In this document: piece after piece, positions 1 to 12,938 of the stretch | Layout of the letters: every line of letters begins with the position of its first letter | Position numbering within the stretch: the stretch's first letter is position 1 | Assembly (NCBI GenBank): GCA_031002005.1 | Contig: JARYHS010013630.1 | Coordinates: forward strand, 25,635,112 to 25,699,111 | DNA: 64,000 nucleotides | Source of the DNA: Vandiemenella viatica | Taxonomy: Eukaryota; Arthropoda; Insecta; Orthoptera; Morabidae | Reading direction: 5' to 3' | Translations under genes and position numbers: made by a program | The notes under the pieces: generated by a model | Databases searched by the model: none | Told to the model about the DNA's origin: nothing | The model's input: only the letters and a program-made list of their open reading frames with translations

Positions 1-1082
1 GATCCATACTCTAAACAAAAAAACTAAGAAATTTTTATTCTGGAAAAGTCTACGCAAAGTATATATATATATATATTACAGACTACTGTATAAAAAAATA
101 TAACGTACATATTGATATGTTTCGTTACAACCTTCGTTTCCTGTAGAATTTCTTTGAATACTAAAGAAAATTGCATGTTTATCTTTCCTATAATATCTTT
201 TAGGTTTTTTGTGACGTAGTTCCAGTAATCTGTGGTAAGGGGGGGGGGACATAAGTACCACGTTTATTTCAACGAAATAAATAGGTTTCTTCATGTTTGG
301 TTTGAAAAGTTGACATATTAAATCAGTCTACGTAGTGTTATACATTGCACGAATATAAAATGTTAATCTTCATTCTTAACTTTCTGTAACGGCGCCATCT
401 ATTTACAGAAAGCATTAGCGATGTTGACCCAGCATCTTAATAATTGAAATGTAGATTTAAACAAAATACACATGTTTTCTTTATGGTCTGTTTACAATTT
501 CAACTTACATCAAAACATATTGAATCATTTTTTTTTTAAAGTAGGTAACGTTTCTTCTTAATTTCACACTACAGCGACATCTTTGCACAGAGTGAAACAC
601 GTGACAGACAACTGGTCGTCTGTTATATTTGATGCTGTTCATGATGGGCTATGTTGCTGCCATTTACCATCGAGTACTGTATCTGTATCTGAAAGTTAAG
701 GTTTATAAAAGATAATAAATCAAGTTGCAGCAAGAGGGAGGCTAAGTGTACTGAAAATAAGAGTAAAATAATAAATAAAAATGCTTATCCACGTATCCAG
801 TATATATTAACCGATACATAATACTTTAAAATTAAGATTTATCTTGAACATTTTGTTTCAGTTGGAAAAAAAGTGCTCTGAAAACAATTATATATTGGGA
901 TCTGGCCGGCACCGTTCATGAATCGTAATTTAAGCTTCCGCAGGCTTCAGAATTAATTATACAGGCGGAGATGATTATGTTCCCTGTTAAACAGCAGGAG
1001 CCATCTCGCCCAATGCTATTTAACGCCCCTTCAATCCACTGGCGGAAGTGAGGTCAGACCATCGATTGAATATAACGGTGTA
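1..1082. other. AT-rich DNA, no gene recognised
   Basis: Contains a short TA run near 61-75 and a G run near 240. I see no exon, tRNA or classifiable element before the LINE fragment. Confidence 0.7.
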
Positions 1083-1390
1083 GTGTGGGACCCTCATTTT
1101 TGGCATCGAATACAACAGTTGCAGGGAATGCGAAGAAGGGCTGCTAAATTTGTCTCGGGAAATTATCACAGAACACAATCAGTGGCTGATTTGATAGAGA
1201 GGCTGGAATGGGATTCATTGAAAGACAAGAGGGGGATGAAGAGAGTGGCTGCGAGTGTACAAGGAGTATATTGGTGATAAGGGGCTGAAAAGATATTGCT
1301 AGAAGAATTGAGAGATGCATGGAAGCGAAAATATGAAAATGACTGCAAGTTGGCACTTGATTTCAGGCAAATGGTGTGCGAAAATTATCT
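1083..1390 (+). pseudogene. LINE ORF2 tail fragment
   Basis: The frame reads WDPHFWHRIQQLQGMRRRAA then KFVSGNYHRTQSVADLIERL and EWDSLKDKR. This matches the conserved end of insect non-LTR reverse transcriptases (WDP...IEKVQRRAARFV...SVT-ML..LGW..L..RR). It ends in a stop at 1275-1277, with weaker homology continuing in another frame to about 1390. It is a short relic. Confidence 0.85.
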
Positions 1391-3955
1391 GTTGTAGGTA
1401 ACGGAATAATATTCGCAGAGGAAAAAAGTAGGCGGGTATAAGAAAGGGGGAAGTGCGTGTGTAGGGAAATATTTATTTCTATAGCGATCGAACCATACAA
1501 AAAGCAACATTGGGAATGCGCCGGATGTACCAAACATTTAGTGCGATAGCTTTATTGCGCGTAATTCCTGCATCGCTGGCATATTTCTCAGAATGCTGGA
1601 AATTGTCAAAACTAGTTTTTCCTTTGAATATGGATATAGAAGCAGCTGGAGAACGAAGTTGATGATGCAGATTAATATTAAACCAAAACAAGCATATGCC
1701 AGGCTATATTAATTGTCCCCATCATGATTGAAAGGTGCTTATTTTGATTTATAAACAAATGCGTCGATGGTGTAGGTAAGTCCAAGCCGCAGTTCATTAC
1801 ATTTGGTTACAGATAATTTAAGAACAATTCAGCAGTTAACACACAGTTTTGAACAGAAAGAAAAGAGTTCATAACATAACAAGACAACCTTTTGTTGTAA
1901 ATATGTATAGTTGTTAATATTGTGCTATCTACGTTCTGTGATTCAAAAGAAGCGATTTATTGAGTACCTAAACACATACACTACTTTAGTAGAAATCAGA
2001 AGGCTTACTTTCGTTTACACCACGTCTTTTGGTGTAAATTCAACTTTCATGGTGTATACGCAACTATTCTGGTTCCAATAATTTTCATACTTTTTTTTCC
2101 GTTAGTTTGTATTACAAGGAATTTATTTTCATGAACATAATTGTAATTAGTACTGCGTAAAACAGTGGCTAGTAAATAAGAATCAATTTGTATGGTATGA
2201 CGAATGCATTCTTGAAGTTACACCTTTATAGGCTGAAATCACCATGTTATGGTTTCTATCAACACTAATGTGTCAAAACACTTTTTTTTTAAAAGTTGTC
2301 TCTTCCAGTTGCCCGACGTAACTATTCTAATAAACATGCATCATTCTTTTTATAGAGTAGCGTGGAATGTCATACCCTCATTGTGATTTTAACAAAATTA
2401 TTTTCTCTGCAGCAAAGTCATTTAGATTAACTGCTCGAGGCCATTGGATGCGGTTGTTGGATTCGGCTGTGGAGTTTCTTTCCTTACTTTATTTTACGGG
2501 ATCAACACTGGTTAGTTTCATTCTAAATGTTGCCATATACGGAAATTTCGATCAGTTGCAGTTCCTCCGCATGGTTTCCTTGGTGCGATTTAACTCTTAT
2601 GAAGTTCGGTTCAGATTTCTCAATTTTTTTTAAAGTTACCACTAGCAAGAAACTATATGTCCAGTGATTGGCTAAAATCTAGATATACCGGTGATTTAAA
2701 ATTACCCCTCCCAGTTGGCTCAGGTGGTTGCAGCACCATGATGATGCCCGGGCCTGGGATTAGATCATCACATGACGAAATAAAATGATCTTGGCACTTA
2801 ACCGATTCTTACTTATGTCTTAGTTCTTGACTGTTATTTATATTCATAGGAAATTCACGTCCTAATATATATATATACACAGAATTTTCGCAAAACGTAT
2901 AATGAACTTTAATTGAAAATAACTTTTTATTTATTTTTTAAGTTTTCCATTTCTTTTGCAAAATAAATTTAATACACGATCCCTGCATGGTCACCTGAGG
3001 GCGCTAGAGTAGTGAGTTTTTAAATTGCGGTACGCAGATTATTTTTACCTACGCAGTCCCGTCACTTGGTTGCGTAGCGAGCCGACCCAGTTCCCACGTG
3101 CACCAGGAAGTGACACCTCGCACACCAACCCGTCACATACAACAGGTACCTATTCAGCTCAGGCGGAAAGAGTTATCCCTTCTTTTACACGCTATGGATT
3201 GCTTACGCTTGCGTCAGCTATTGCTTATAATTTTTCTCCAATGTGTTTACGTTTCTGTGCAGCCACAGGTTCCACGCAGACACTGTTAGGTTAATTAGTT
3301 GTGCAGTGTAACAGTTAATTGAAATGACGATTTAATTAAGTTCCGTCTGAAACGGGAGCTATGTGATGTTTGTGATAAATTACGTTGGCTTTGCTGTCAC
3401 CAGTTTGTTGTCGTTATCGATCTTCTGAATATACAGTTTTAGGATACAACAGAATGTTTTGCCTATACACTGTTAACCGGTAAAATGTCTGTACAATTAA
3501 GATATATAATTAAAAAATACATTGGGGTATTACAGATAAGGAAACTTTTTTGTATGTTTGTGACAGCTGAAATGGACGGCAATCAACAACTCGGTGTAGT
3601 TCGATGTGAGTTAAGTCCTTAGATTAACAGGTTTTTAATATTATAACTTTCACGAAAATATTGATAATTCCTATACCTTCTGTATGATCAGGTAGTTGAA
3701 ATAACAAGACCGTCTTTGCACGCTTATCTAACTTTTTAACCCACTGAAATATTCATAAACACATACACGGTTTAAGGAAGGTATCAACTTTTTCCAAAGA
3801 TTCTGAAGCACATTATTGATACCACAGATACAACGTCATATTAGCATTCTTTCAAGCGAACTTAGCGGAACTCAAGCGAAACTCGACAGCACCAAATCTC
3901 GGGAGTTTAAATAGACATTACCAGACAGCGCCGTCCGAATCTTCTGAATCATTAA
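1391..3955. other. AT-rich DNA, no gene recognised
   Basis: Short frames (for example 2367-2633, 3025-3294) show no family signature and have no splice or start context. Confidence 0.7.
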
Positions 3956-4260
3956 GGGAGCGCCCAAAAACTACGTAGCTCCATTTTGGCTTCCCGTGAA
4001 CACCCCCTCCCCATTTCTCCACGTAGCCTCTCCCCCTTTCTCCACGTAGCCCCCGCCTCCCTCGCGTGGCACGTAGCTTTTTTCCCCTATTGATTCCTGA
4101 AGATATTTTGCACTCTTTTCTCTTGTATCCACATGCTATTGCGTGTTTTGAACCTTACTTTATCTGTGACATAATATGAATGTAACGCTACGTGGCTTGG
4201 CTCAGAACCCCCCCCCCCCTTCTCCCCCCAGAACGAGCCACGTAGTTTATGGACGCTCCC
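3956..4260. mobile_element. Harbinger-like MITE, ACGTAG subfamily, copy 1
   Basis: Inverted ends GGGAGCGCCCAAAAACTACG and, inverted on the right, GGGAGCGTCCATAAACTACG. TAA flanks both sides. Internal C-rich tracts and AATATT-rich central sequence give a hairpin-prone structure. The frame at 4176-4598 overlapping it is not a gene. Confidence 0.85.
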
Positions 4261-4841
4261 TAACAATCGCTGCAAACAATAGAATTAGTATAAAAACAAT
4301 CGGAACTTACAGAAAACTACTTATGAAAAAACGTTTTAATCGAAAAGAAAATATTCACAGGCATTTAAACATAAAACTAAAATTTAAAAAAATACAATAT
4401 AGCGAAAAATCATTAAACGACATTCCTATTTACATCATTTTTGTTAATATTTCACACATTATACCTAGTTCTTCTACTAATGTTTACACTTCAACTAAAC
4501 AATTTACATCAAAACATTACTCATTCATACGAAAAATATACAAATTTACCACTGATCAATATTTATCTGCCTCCAACCCCGGTGTTCTTAATTCATAAGA
4601 TTGAAATAAATATGAAGCTCGGTCTGAGGACTGAAAAATGGAATTTATGCAAAATCTATTGTTCAGATTTCGACGTGGTTTCTATTAGAGTGAGGTCTCG
4701 CGGGTAAAACTGGCTACGATTCAATTTGATGCGAAGTAGGAAAGCTGAGTAATCTGTGGTAAGTGGCAACTAATTAGTATACTTCTTTCGTTTAACTACT
4801 GGTCGTATTGTGATGGGCTTTCGAACAGCCCATAGTACCGG

Positions 4842-5201
4842 GGGAGCGTTCATAAACTACGTAGCTCGGATTAGGGGGAGAGGGGTTGGCTGGAAACCTA
4901 CGCTGGGCTACGTGGGGTTTCCGAGCCAGGCCACGTAGCTTTCCATTCATAGTATTTGTCACAGTTAAAATGAGGTGCAGAACAAACAGCGTGTGAATAT
5001 TTATTTCCGTCATTTAATTATGTCCGTATGCAATTTACGATAGCCTGACAAGAGAAAACAGTACAAAATGTCTTCTGGAATCAATAGGGGAAAAAAGCTA
5101 CTTGGGGAGGGGGGAGGGTAGAGGCAAAAGCCACTACCGGCTACGGGGGTGAGGGCGACACAGGAGACCAAAATGGAGTTACGTGGTTTATGGACGCTCT
5201 C
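4842..5201. mobile_element. Harbinger-like MITE, ACGTAG subfamily, copy 2
   Basis: Ends GGGAGCGTTCATAAACTACG and TTTATGGACGCTCTC are inverted repeats, with CGG on both sides. The body matches copy 1 in inverted orientation: the AAAACAGTACAAAATGTCTT segment is shared with the copy at 59904-60290. Confidence 0.82.
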
Positions 5202-6104
5202 CGGAGGTAAAACAGACTAAGATTTATTTTTATGTTAAGTCCGGAAAGTGAAAAATTTCCAAATCTTGGTATCCTTCTTTTGTTTCTATTCACGCAAAAA
5301 TGACAAGTAGAATTTCGTTAATTCTAACTGTTGTAATGTTTATTTTACGAGTGACATACTTTTTTTATTATTATTTATTTTGTTAGCTGTTACATTATTT
5401 TTCGTCAAACCAGGCTCCCGACCGAAGGAAACTATTCTGACATTCACGAAATGCCCGAAAATTGCAATGTTTGAATGGGGAACTAAAAATCACAGTACAT
5501 TCCAACAGTCACTTAAGTCATCTCCAAAAACACTATGAAAAATAACCGCAGCGCCTATATCTGGGCGTTAGTAAGGTTTGCCGTCATTTTTAACCATCAG
5601 AGTTTTTTTTATTGCTTAGCATTCGTATCGGGCGTCGCGTAGTTGTTTAGACCGGAATTTACACCCAACTATCACCTCCCCGCGTACGTGTGATCCCCAT
5701 TAAACTACCCGATCCGTAATGCTGTTTGCAGTCTTGGTACCGAGTGAATGTATCGGTAATAGGGTTTTCCTCGAGGCTTTCAAATCTCAGCTAGGCGCAG
5801 ATTAGCATTCTATTTATGGGAAGTAACAGTGACAAGATTTCGAAATCGGAACACAGTACGGAATGACCTGGGGGGGGGGGGAGGCGGGGTGTCAAATCGA
5901 ATACAAATAACAGAGCAAATAAAGCTCCCCAATCGGCAGAAAAGCTAGCTGTGAGGTCTCCAAGAAGACAGCAAAATTGCAACACCTAAAACACTTGGCT
6001 ACATATATGAAATGTCTAGATACACCAAAAATCACTTACAGGTGGTGTGTAAGGCAGAAAAGAAAATGTCAGCATTTTATCCTACGCTAAAGCTGTCTGT
6101 TGGC

Positions 6105-6345
6105 TCTGTGGTTGCTGTGTGACTGGAAATCGAGAGGTTCCCGGTTCGAATCTGTGTCTCGACGGGGATTTTCATTGGCCCTTAACCTGACCTTCACCTC
6201 TGGCATGACTTGCTGTTTAATGTGAAGTACGTCAAAACGCTTACGTGATTCAGATTCCACGTTAAACTGTAGGTCCCCTGTACCCGGTAGGGTTACCGGG
6301 TTGGATGTATACGGCTACGACGGGGGCGAATAGCGCAGCCAGCAA
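6105..6345 (+). repeat. tRNA-derived SINE, family B
   Basis: An A-box-like head (GGCTCTGTGGTTGCTGTGTG) and B box GGTTCGAATCTGTG are followed by a family-B body with TGACCTTCACCTCTGGCATG. A 3' part GGTAGGGTTACCGGGTT and GCGAATAGCGCAGCCAGC is shared with 44935-45185. Confidence 0.72.
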
Positions 6346-6807
6346 AAGTCCTGTCACTAAGTCATTACGACCAGAGACTTTATCCTACAATCTCTGTTCA
6401 CTGGAGTTTAAAATATCATAGCGAAGTTTTTAGTAGTTCGGGAGATAGCGATCGATCCGTGAAGCCCGCGAGTGGTTCGCAAGGTTCAGAAGTTTGAATA
6501 TCCCTGGCGTATGGATTAGGAAGGAGATTAGAATATTTGAAATAATATACTTCACAGACGGAAAGATGAAAAACTTACTGTAAACCTTTGAAGTGATCAA
6601 ATATTCATCATATGCACCATATTAAACAGGCATGTAATCATTTTTACCTTTTTAGCATATGAAACGCGTTCATCACACTATAATTTAAGTGTAAGTTATG
6701 ACGGGTTTGTTAACATTATGAACACAGGCGTGGTTTTATGTAAACTAATACCAGCCATTCTAAATACCATCTCAAAGTGGCGATTCTACTCTTTTTATAC
6801 TCTAGCG

Positions 6808-7716
6808 CAGCAATTCCCCCACTTTTTTTTCCTGTGACCTGGTTATTTTTAGGATTATTTTTCGTGGGCCACTAATTGCTGCCTATTTTGAGATGTGTAG
6901 GTAAAATGAAACATTATTTCGATGTAATTATAATTTTAATGAACTTAACAATTTACATGTCTTTTTATGTGAAGTTATTACCAAATGAATTTGACTTAAG
7001 ATCAAATTATTAATGACAATACAGTGTGAAGCTGTTTCTTGCTAACTAAAAAGTTCTCGTTTGAAGGAGAAAATAATTCCTAGGTCTTGTTCGACTTCCA
7101 ACCATATATATATATATTTTGACAAGCAGCTTTGAAAATCTGATTTTACGTTTGTAGGGTGTGATTAAAGCCATCAGAAATTTTACAGATTCTTCTGCTA
7201 AAAAAGGATACTGTGGAAGACAATACAAAGATGCATCCTACAATCGATCAAGCATTGGTAGTGTTCTCTCGCATGTCTTTGAGTGATTTGTCACACGACA
7301 GTTCATTTGTAGACTCAACATATGAAACCGGCAATTGTCTCGAATTCCTTATTAATTATTTGTCGCCTTGGATTACTTCAGATTAGTCTCCATTTTCCTT
7401 AAATAGCTTTTCGCCTCGTCGACGTAGAGGTCATTAAAAGGAGGGAAAGGATTGGGAACAAGAAACGGGAAGGTGGCCTTTTGAAGGAGTTACTTGGTAA
7501 CACCATGGAAGACCTAAATCTGGATACCCGGACGGGGATTCGAACCCGCGTCCTCTCGATGCGAGGCTAGAGCGCTACCACTCACCCAACACGCTCGGCT
7601 CGATATTAATCTCCAGGCCTGCAATATATCCTCGGGCAAGGGCGAGACGACCCGGCATTATTTTTCTCCATAACGTGGTAATGGTCGGCGACCCACCATT
7701 TAGGAATCGCTGCTCT
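6808..7716. mobile_element. hAT element relic with nested SINE
   Basis: Ends are CAGCAATTCC (left) and GGAATCGCTG (right). The 8-mers CTCTAGCG and CTCTAGCA flank it and match at 7 of 8 positions. The body is shared with the relic at about 56220-57100: both carry GTGAAGCTGTTTCTTGCTAA and nearby segments. A family-A SINE lies inside at 7410-7602. The minus-strand frame at 7046-7228 may be decayed transposase but I cannot confirm a motif. Confidence 0.72.
7410..7602 (-). repeat. tRNA-derived SINE, family A
   Basis: On the minus strand it begins GAGCGTGTTGGGTGAGTGGT and has a B box GGGTTCGAATCCCCGTCC. The body includes AAAGGCCACC-type sequence and the tail CTACGTCGACGAGGCG. This is the tRNA-like head plus the shared 3' tail of the most common SINE in the window. 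Confidence 0.85.
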
Positions 7717-8217
7717 AGCATATTAATCTTTATCGCAAATGACTCATTAAGTTCAGCTACATGCAGTATTCTAGATATTGATATTTCTAAGCATTAGCGA
7801 ACCCTCGCTCAGTAAGTCGGGCTGTAAAACACTGTTTCGGTCCGGTTTTTTATTTTACTAGTGCAAGAATGTAAAATTTCCCGCCGCTAATTACATTGAC
7901 GTCGACGACAAGTAGAAAAGAAAAGGGGAGAATCATAAAATTTTGTGAGACCGATATATTTTGTTTCTTTTAATCTCGTTTATTTTAGTTTTCCCTGTGT
8001 GTTGAAATTCTTGCGATCGACGTGTCATCAACTTTCCAGTGCAAGGTTAGCTAGAAACTTTGAATACACTCTCGTTCCCAGTGACAATATAATATTCAAT
8101 AATTGCAATTACCTATTTTATTAATTAATCAATTAATTAGTCAAAGTTAAGCGCATTTAATTATTTCTGGCAGTTTACAGAGTAACATACAAAAAAATAT
8201 CCTGTAGGTCTTGTTTC

Positions 8218-8390
8218 ACCGAGTAGGGTGGAGGGTGAATTTGCCCTTCTGCCCAACATTCGGGATGGTGGTGTGCAAATCCTTACCAGCCAACCTGATT
8301 ACGGTCACTCCAGGCGGATGCCGGGATGGTTCCTTGCAAAAGCCACGGCCTAATTGTTTCCCATTCCCTTAGGTTAATTGGCAGATAAAA
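8218..8390 (+). repeat. Degenerate family-A SINE
   Basis: A head-like segment lacks a clear B box. It is followed by the family body CTCCAGGCGGATGCCGGGAT and GGTTCCTTGCAAAAGCCACG. It is recognised only by the body. Confidence 0.5.
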
Positions 8391-9029
8391 GCGTAAGCGT
8401 TGTTTCATGCATGCGATATAGACAGTTTTTAAGTCAAGAGCGCGCTAGGATACTAGACTTTGGCGGATAATTCGACAGGAAGTAATGTTCCTGCTCGGTC
8501 ACTCAAGAGTTAACGTGCTGTGATCACAGAAAGTGTTGATAACTTTGTTGAATGTTGCCATGTGGGTTCTGTTCCGTCACGTTATTCTTGTTTGCAGTGT
8601 CTGTTCCCAGATGGGTGCGTTTTGACTATTTGCTTTCGCCACTGATTCCATTGGTTGAACGTACAGAAGAAACAAGGCATCTCGACCATGTAGCTTCTCT
8701 TTCGATAGTAAAGACGATATTGGATCAGTTATTTCTAGTGGAAGCATAAAGTACTGGTGGATGGATACTGAAGGCAAACTGATTCGATGGGTAGGCTAAC
8801 TCCCTTTTACAGCTGCTGAACATACTGTAGACGCTGCGAAAGTTATGTGTAAAGTAGGGTTGTTGCGGATGTCATCTTTGCGGATGCGGTGCGGATGCGG
8901 ATGTTCAGTGCTTGACATCCGCGGATGCGGATGTTTTGCGGAAGCGGATGCGGATGTTGAAAATAAATTTATAATTTATAGATTTTAATATTTTATCAAA
9001 AATAAATTTAAATCAATCTTTTGTGTAAA

Positions 9030-9201
9030 GATCGGGGGCTAGGAACGGGAAGGAATTCGGCCATAGTATTTTAAAGGAGGCATTCGCCTGGAGTGATGTG
9101 GGGTAGTCATGGAAAACCGAAATATGGATTCCGGACGGGGATTCCAACCGGCGTCCTCCCGAATGCGAGGCCAGGCCGTTACCGCCTATTCGCCACGCTC
9201 A
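9030..9201 (-). repeat. tRNA-derived SINE, family A, inside the TAGGG hAT
   Basis: The minus strand reads GAGCGTGGCGAATAGGCGGT, a mutated B box GGTTGGAATCCCCGTCC, then the family body AATTCCTTCCCGTTCC. It lies within 8855-10514 and is therefore younger than that element's insertion. Confidence 0.82.
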
Positions 9202-9564
9202 GTTTCGTGATCGCCACCCACCTTCTTACCAATCTAGTGGCGCATTCACAGTACAACTTGTAGGAACTAAGAGATCCGACTTTCGGTAAAAGAACTCTTG
9301 ATGGTCAGCGAAAGCCGTTACAGGTTCCTTACGATTCGCTCTATATTTTTTTAACAGAAAGTAATAAGATTATTACACATTTTAATTGAAAACAGACTGC
9401 AAAGATTCTGTAAAATAATAATAATTTCATGTGATCTAAAAATTCCAGTCACAGAGTTTTTTATAAGCCGCACAGAACTCCTATCGTTGTCACTTTTCTA
9501 AAAGGAGACCTACAGATTAACGCGAAATTCAAATCACGGAGCGTCCCAGCATCTCAGCATTACC

Positions 9565-9660
9565 AAATCAAAGCTTTGCCAAAAGTGAATGTCAATTTTA
9601 AGACGCATGAAAATTACAGCTGAGACAGGGATTTAAACAAGGGACTTTCAGTTACCCCAA
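9565..9660 (-). repeat. Family-B SINE fragment
   Basis: The plus strand AAGCTTTGCCAAAAGTGAAT then GTCAATTTTAAG matches, inverted, the family-B body (GACCTTCACCTCTGGCAT). The B box is decayed. It lies inside the TAGGG hAT at 8855-10514. Confidence 0.5.
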
Positions 9661-9829
9661 TTTGAGTCAAGAGACAAATCTGGATGTAATAACAAATAAA
9701 TATTTAAACATAGTAAAATCGACGTTTTTTTTCTATATAATTTATTTTTCCTATCCCAAAACACAAATGTACTTTTATATGATTGAATACATATATTTCA
9801 GTACTTCTAAATTCATATGTTTGCGACGT

Positions 9830-9960
9830 ATGATTCGGGTATGGCAGGTTCGCGGTTCGAAAATCCAGGTCTCAGATGCAATTTTTACAGGCCTTAAAAT
9901 CGACCTTCACGTCTGGCATAGCTTTGATTTGTTAATGCGGACACACAAGGACTTTATCTA
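9830..9960 (+). repeat. Family-B SINE fragment
   Basis: The B box appears as GTTCGCGGTTCGAAAATCC, followed by CGACCTTCACGTCTGGCATA, the family-B body. It is inside the TAGGG hAT element. Confidence 0.6.
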
Positions 9961-10624
9961 CATTTTACGAACATATGATGAACCTAAAGTGACGCTGAAA
10001 AAAAAGGACAGTTTTCTAAAGCAATCAGTAACGCTTTCTGAACTCTTCCATATCGACCATCCAGACACTAACCCACACCGTCACATATTAAACCAAACCA
10101 ATGACGGTCGACACACGGTGCGGTGTCTTATGAACTCACTTCAATCGAGTGAGCGACCACGATAAGAAAAGTGTCGGTCGATGACAGTGCTGGCTCGGCG
10201 CGATCTATTGTGGCCCGACCTTTACTTTACATGCAAGTTCAAACTTGTAAATTCGTCACTTAGGTAATAACGCCGTTTAGTTTACTGTTACTTTTGTTGC
10301 AAGATCGTCAGAAAACAACCACTTTTTTTTAGCTAAGCGACGATGGGCATAATCTTGAATAAAGAAAAAAGAATAATATATATTGCAATGTAAACAAAAC
10401 ATCCGCAATACATCCGCATTAAAAATTGCGGATGCGGATGCGAAAGCGGATGTAGGATTTCATGCGAAAGTTCCGCACTTGCGGATGCGGATGCGGATAT
10501 CCGTTACATCCCTAGTGTAAAGCATACCTGAATAGGTTATTTTACTGTTTAATCTCTACTGTGACAGGCTTGTATCTGAATATTGAAGATATTTTTTAAA
10601 GAAATAGAGATAAGATATTGATTA

Positions 10625-11044
10625 GGGGTCGTCCATTAATGACGTGAATTGAAATTGGGGGGGGGGGGGCGGTGGAAGAAATGTCACGAAAACTCACCGA
10701 GGGGGAGGGGGAGTTAACGGAAATCTCACGTGAGTTTTTGAAATTCTTGTAGAACTGTAGAGCTAAAAACGTCTACAAATGACGCGGAAGTCGATTTTAG
10801 GGGGGTATTTTGGTCCAAAAACCGACCTTAGGGGGAGTCTAACCGCCCTAAGGAGCATGAGACCTAAAAAAAAAAGTCTGGAAAAGTTGCGAGGTCGATT
10901 GATTGGGGGGGGGGGGGCGAGGAAGGTTGTATCCGTCAAAATCTCGCGTCATTTTACAGGTTGTAAATCTCAGCTGCGGAAGTGGGGGGGGGGGCGGTGT
11001 CAGGAATTCCGGAAAAACACCTCGCGTCATTAATGGACGCCTCC
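10625..11044. mobile_element. Harbinger-like MITE, TTACGTGAG subfamily, copy 1
   Basis: Ends GGGGTCGTCCATTAATGACG and, inverted, GGAGGCGTCCATTAATGACG. TTA flanks both sides (10622-10624, 11045-11047). Three runs of 10 or more G lie inside. Frames across it are artefacts of G-rich DNA. Confidence 0.87.
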
Positions 11045-11049
11045 TTAGT

Positions 11050-11604
11050 AGGTCCCTGAAACCAAAATATTTTAAAATAATATTCTATAATATCTGGATT
11101 TTGTAGATCATTTTCCTCGATAGCTGATAAAATTAATAAGTACTGCCAAAGCAATTAAATGTTTGTTCGTTTAGTAACTTTTCGAACGCTTTTCACTTCT
11201 TTTGCATAAGCATCTTCAGCGGATTCTCGTTTTTCGGTTTGTTTCCTTTATTTATGCTCCATTCTCAGCAGCAGTGCAGTGTTGTGATAGTAACTAGTGG
11301 AATAACAAGCTGAAAAATGAATTTCTACTCAAAAAGGAAGCAGAAATCACTGCTGCTGAGAATGGAACGTAAATAAACGGAAAAATGACTCCGCTGAAGA
11401 TGCTTATGCAAAATAAGTGCAACGCGTTCAGAAAGTAATCATTTTCTATGTTCAACTATTTGCCCCCCCCCCCCCCTCCCCATCTAGCAATAACTAATTT
11501 TCACAGTCTGAAACCTTACGGACTGACATATCTGTTATGTCCCATCACGATACGCTTACTGGCGGCAGAGGTGGAAATAATTTCAGTTCAGAACATAAAA
11601 GAAA

Positions 11605-11669
<65 letters not shown>

Positions 11670-12780
11670 TGAGCCAATACATTATAACCGGCCTGTTTAA
11701 TAGCGTGTTGGTCCGCCTTCGGGACGCAATACAGCAGCGTTTCGGTGTGGCGTCATTGACGATTTCCGATAGCTTACCATATGAGTACAATTGTGTTGAG
11801 ATCAGGCGAATTTGGTGACCAAGACATCAACATGAGTTCACTATCGTGCTCCTCAAATCACCGTAGCAAGATTCTAGCCTTGTGACAGGAGCAGTTGTCT
11901 TGCTGGGTGATGCCGTCTCCATCTTAGAAGACATGAAGCATGAGGGGATGCAGATGGTGCACAGTGATTTTTCGAAAAACGCCTATAAGACTAAAAGCAT
12001 TACAAATACATCGTGCGTAAAACTGATTTCCTTATGGCAAGAATCGAGACCCTCGGGTATTATTACGATGTTACTGCATTTCAGATAGGTGTGTAAACAG
12101 GTATATATAAACAGTTGGAGGTGGAATATTGTAACTGCAGGTTCTCAGTTCTCGATCCGATTTTGTACAGCGTGGCTCAGTCGTACTCTGTCGAGCGCGG
12201 GCCCTGAGAGGGTTCCAATGCCCCCCCCCCCCCCGCGGTATCGACTGCTCTCGCCCCCTCCTCTCTTCCCCACCCCCCTACTCCCTTCTCCAGACTGGAG
12301 CAGCTGTTGCACTTCAAATGGCGGTTAGGTCTCCGGGCACCAACTCCCATGTGTATGGTAGCTCCTACAAGTCTGCCGTCTCCCTCGCAACAAACGTTTT
12401 TACAATTCATTTACTACTGCGCAGCGCAAGGCACGTTTTTCTTCTGCTTATGTCACGTCCCAGGATTTTTGTACTTGTCGCCATATGCGCTTGTCACCGT
12501 TGCCTATATCACTGAGAATGACGCTCGTCTCTTGGACATCAGTTGTTTTGGACTTATCCCAACATTAGGCTGCCTTAGCTCCATTAAACCTATTACTAGA
12601 CAAATGACATCACACACCTAATAACTTGTTGAATTTGCGGTTATATTTAGCTTATTGAATTGTACAATTGTTTCACAGACATTATTAAGGTAACTGTATG
12701 TTGCTTTGTACGGCATGAAGATCTCTGCAAGAAAAAGTGAAATGTTAGTTACATCAAGAAACAAGAGTATACCTTGATTT
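11050..12780. other. No gene; two microsatellite/C-rich tracts
   Basis: Two inverted segments (CCATTCTCAGCAGCAGTG near 11260 and CTGCTGCTGAGAATGGA near 11350) form a foldback of about 200 bp. C runs occur at 11463 and 12221. No coding homology. Confidence 0.65.
11609..11668. repeat. AC microsatellite
   Basis: About 30 uninterrupted AC dinucleotides. Confidence 0.98.
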
Positions 12781-12883
12781 CTAAACATTCTGCTCGATTT
12801 TGAATACTTAGGTCAATATCCTTAGCTGCTATACTAATGTTGGGTTTTATTCTCCGTCTTGTGCAGCTAACAAATGAAAAACT

Positions 12884-12938
12884 TTGTTATGGCATATGCG
12901 TTTCGGTTTATTAGACCATCATCAGTGCCCTAGAACAA
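12884..12938 (-). ncRNA. Type I hammerhead ribozyme in the left (inverted) arm
   Basis: This is the exact reverse complement of the hammerhead at 15656-15710, with every core and stem base conserved. The two ribozymes therefore face each other across the element and would be transcribed only from opposite strands. Confidence 0.82.

Larger units (their letters stand above)
8855..10514. mobile_element. Non-autonomous hAT-like element with GCGGATGCGGATG subterminal repeats
   Basis: GTGTAAAG is duplicated at 8847-8854 and 10515-10522. The ends are TAGGGTTGTTGCGGAT (left) and, inverted, TAGGGATGTAACGGAT (right). Clusters of GCGGATGCGGATG lie just inside both ends (8872-8960 and 10395-10500). No transposase is seen. 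The interior is AT-rich with two SINE-like insertions (9030-9201 and 9565-9660) and a further tRNA-like segment near 9835. Confidence 0.88.

Noticed and set aside
4176..4598. 140-residue frame on the plus strand
   Set aside because: It starts inside a MITE, crosses a C run and has low-complexity AT-rich composition; no family motif.
6181..6190. CCCTTAACCTGAC as a U12 branch point
   Set aside because: It is in a family-B SINE, far upstream of the U12-type donor and not near any acceptor.
9662..10165. 167-residue frame inside the TAGGG hAT element
   Set aside because: It crosses SINE-derived sequence and has no transposase motif or start context. I treated it as chance.
11448..11818. Frames with long His-Thr or Val-Cys runs
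   Set aside because: They are translations of the AC microsatellite; the same applies to the GT tract at 46921-46973.
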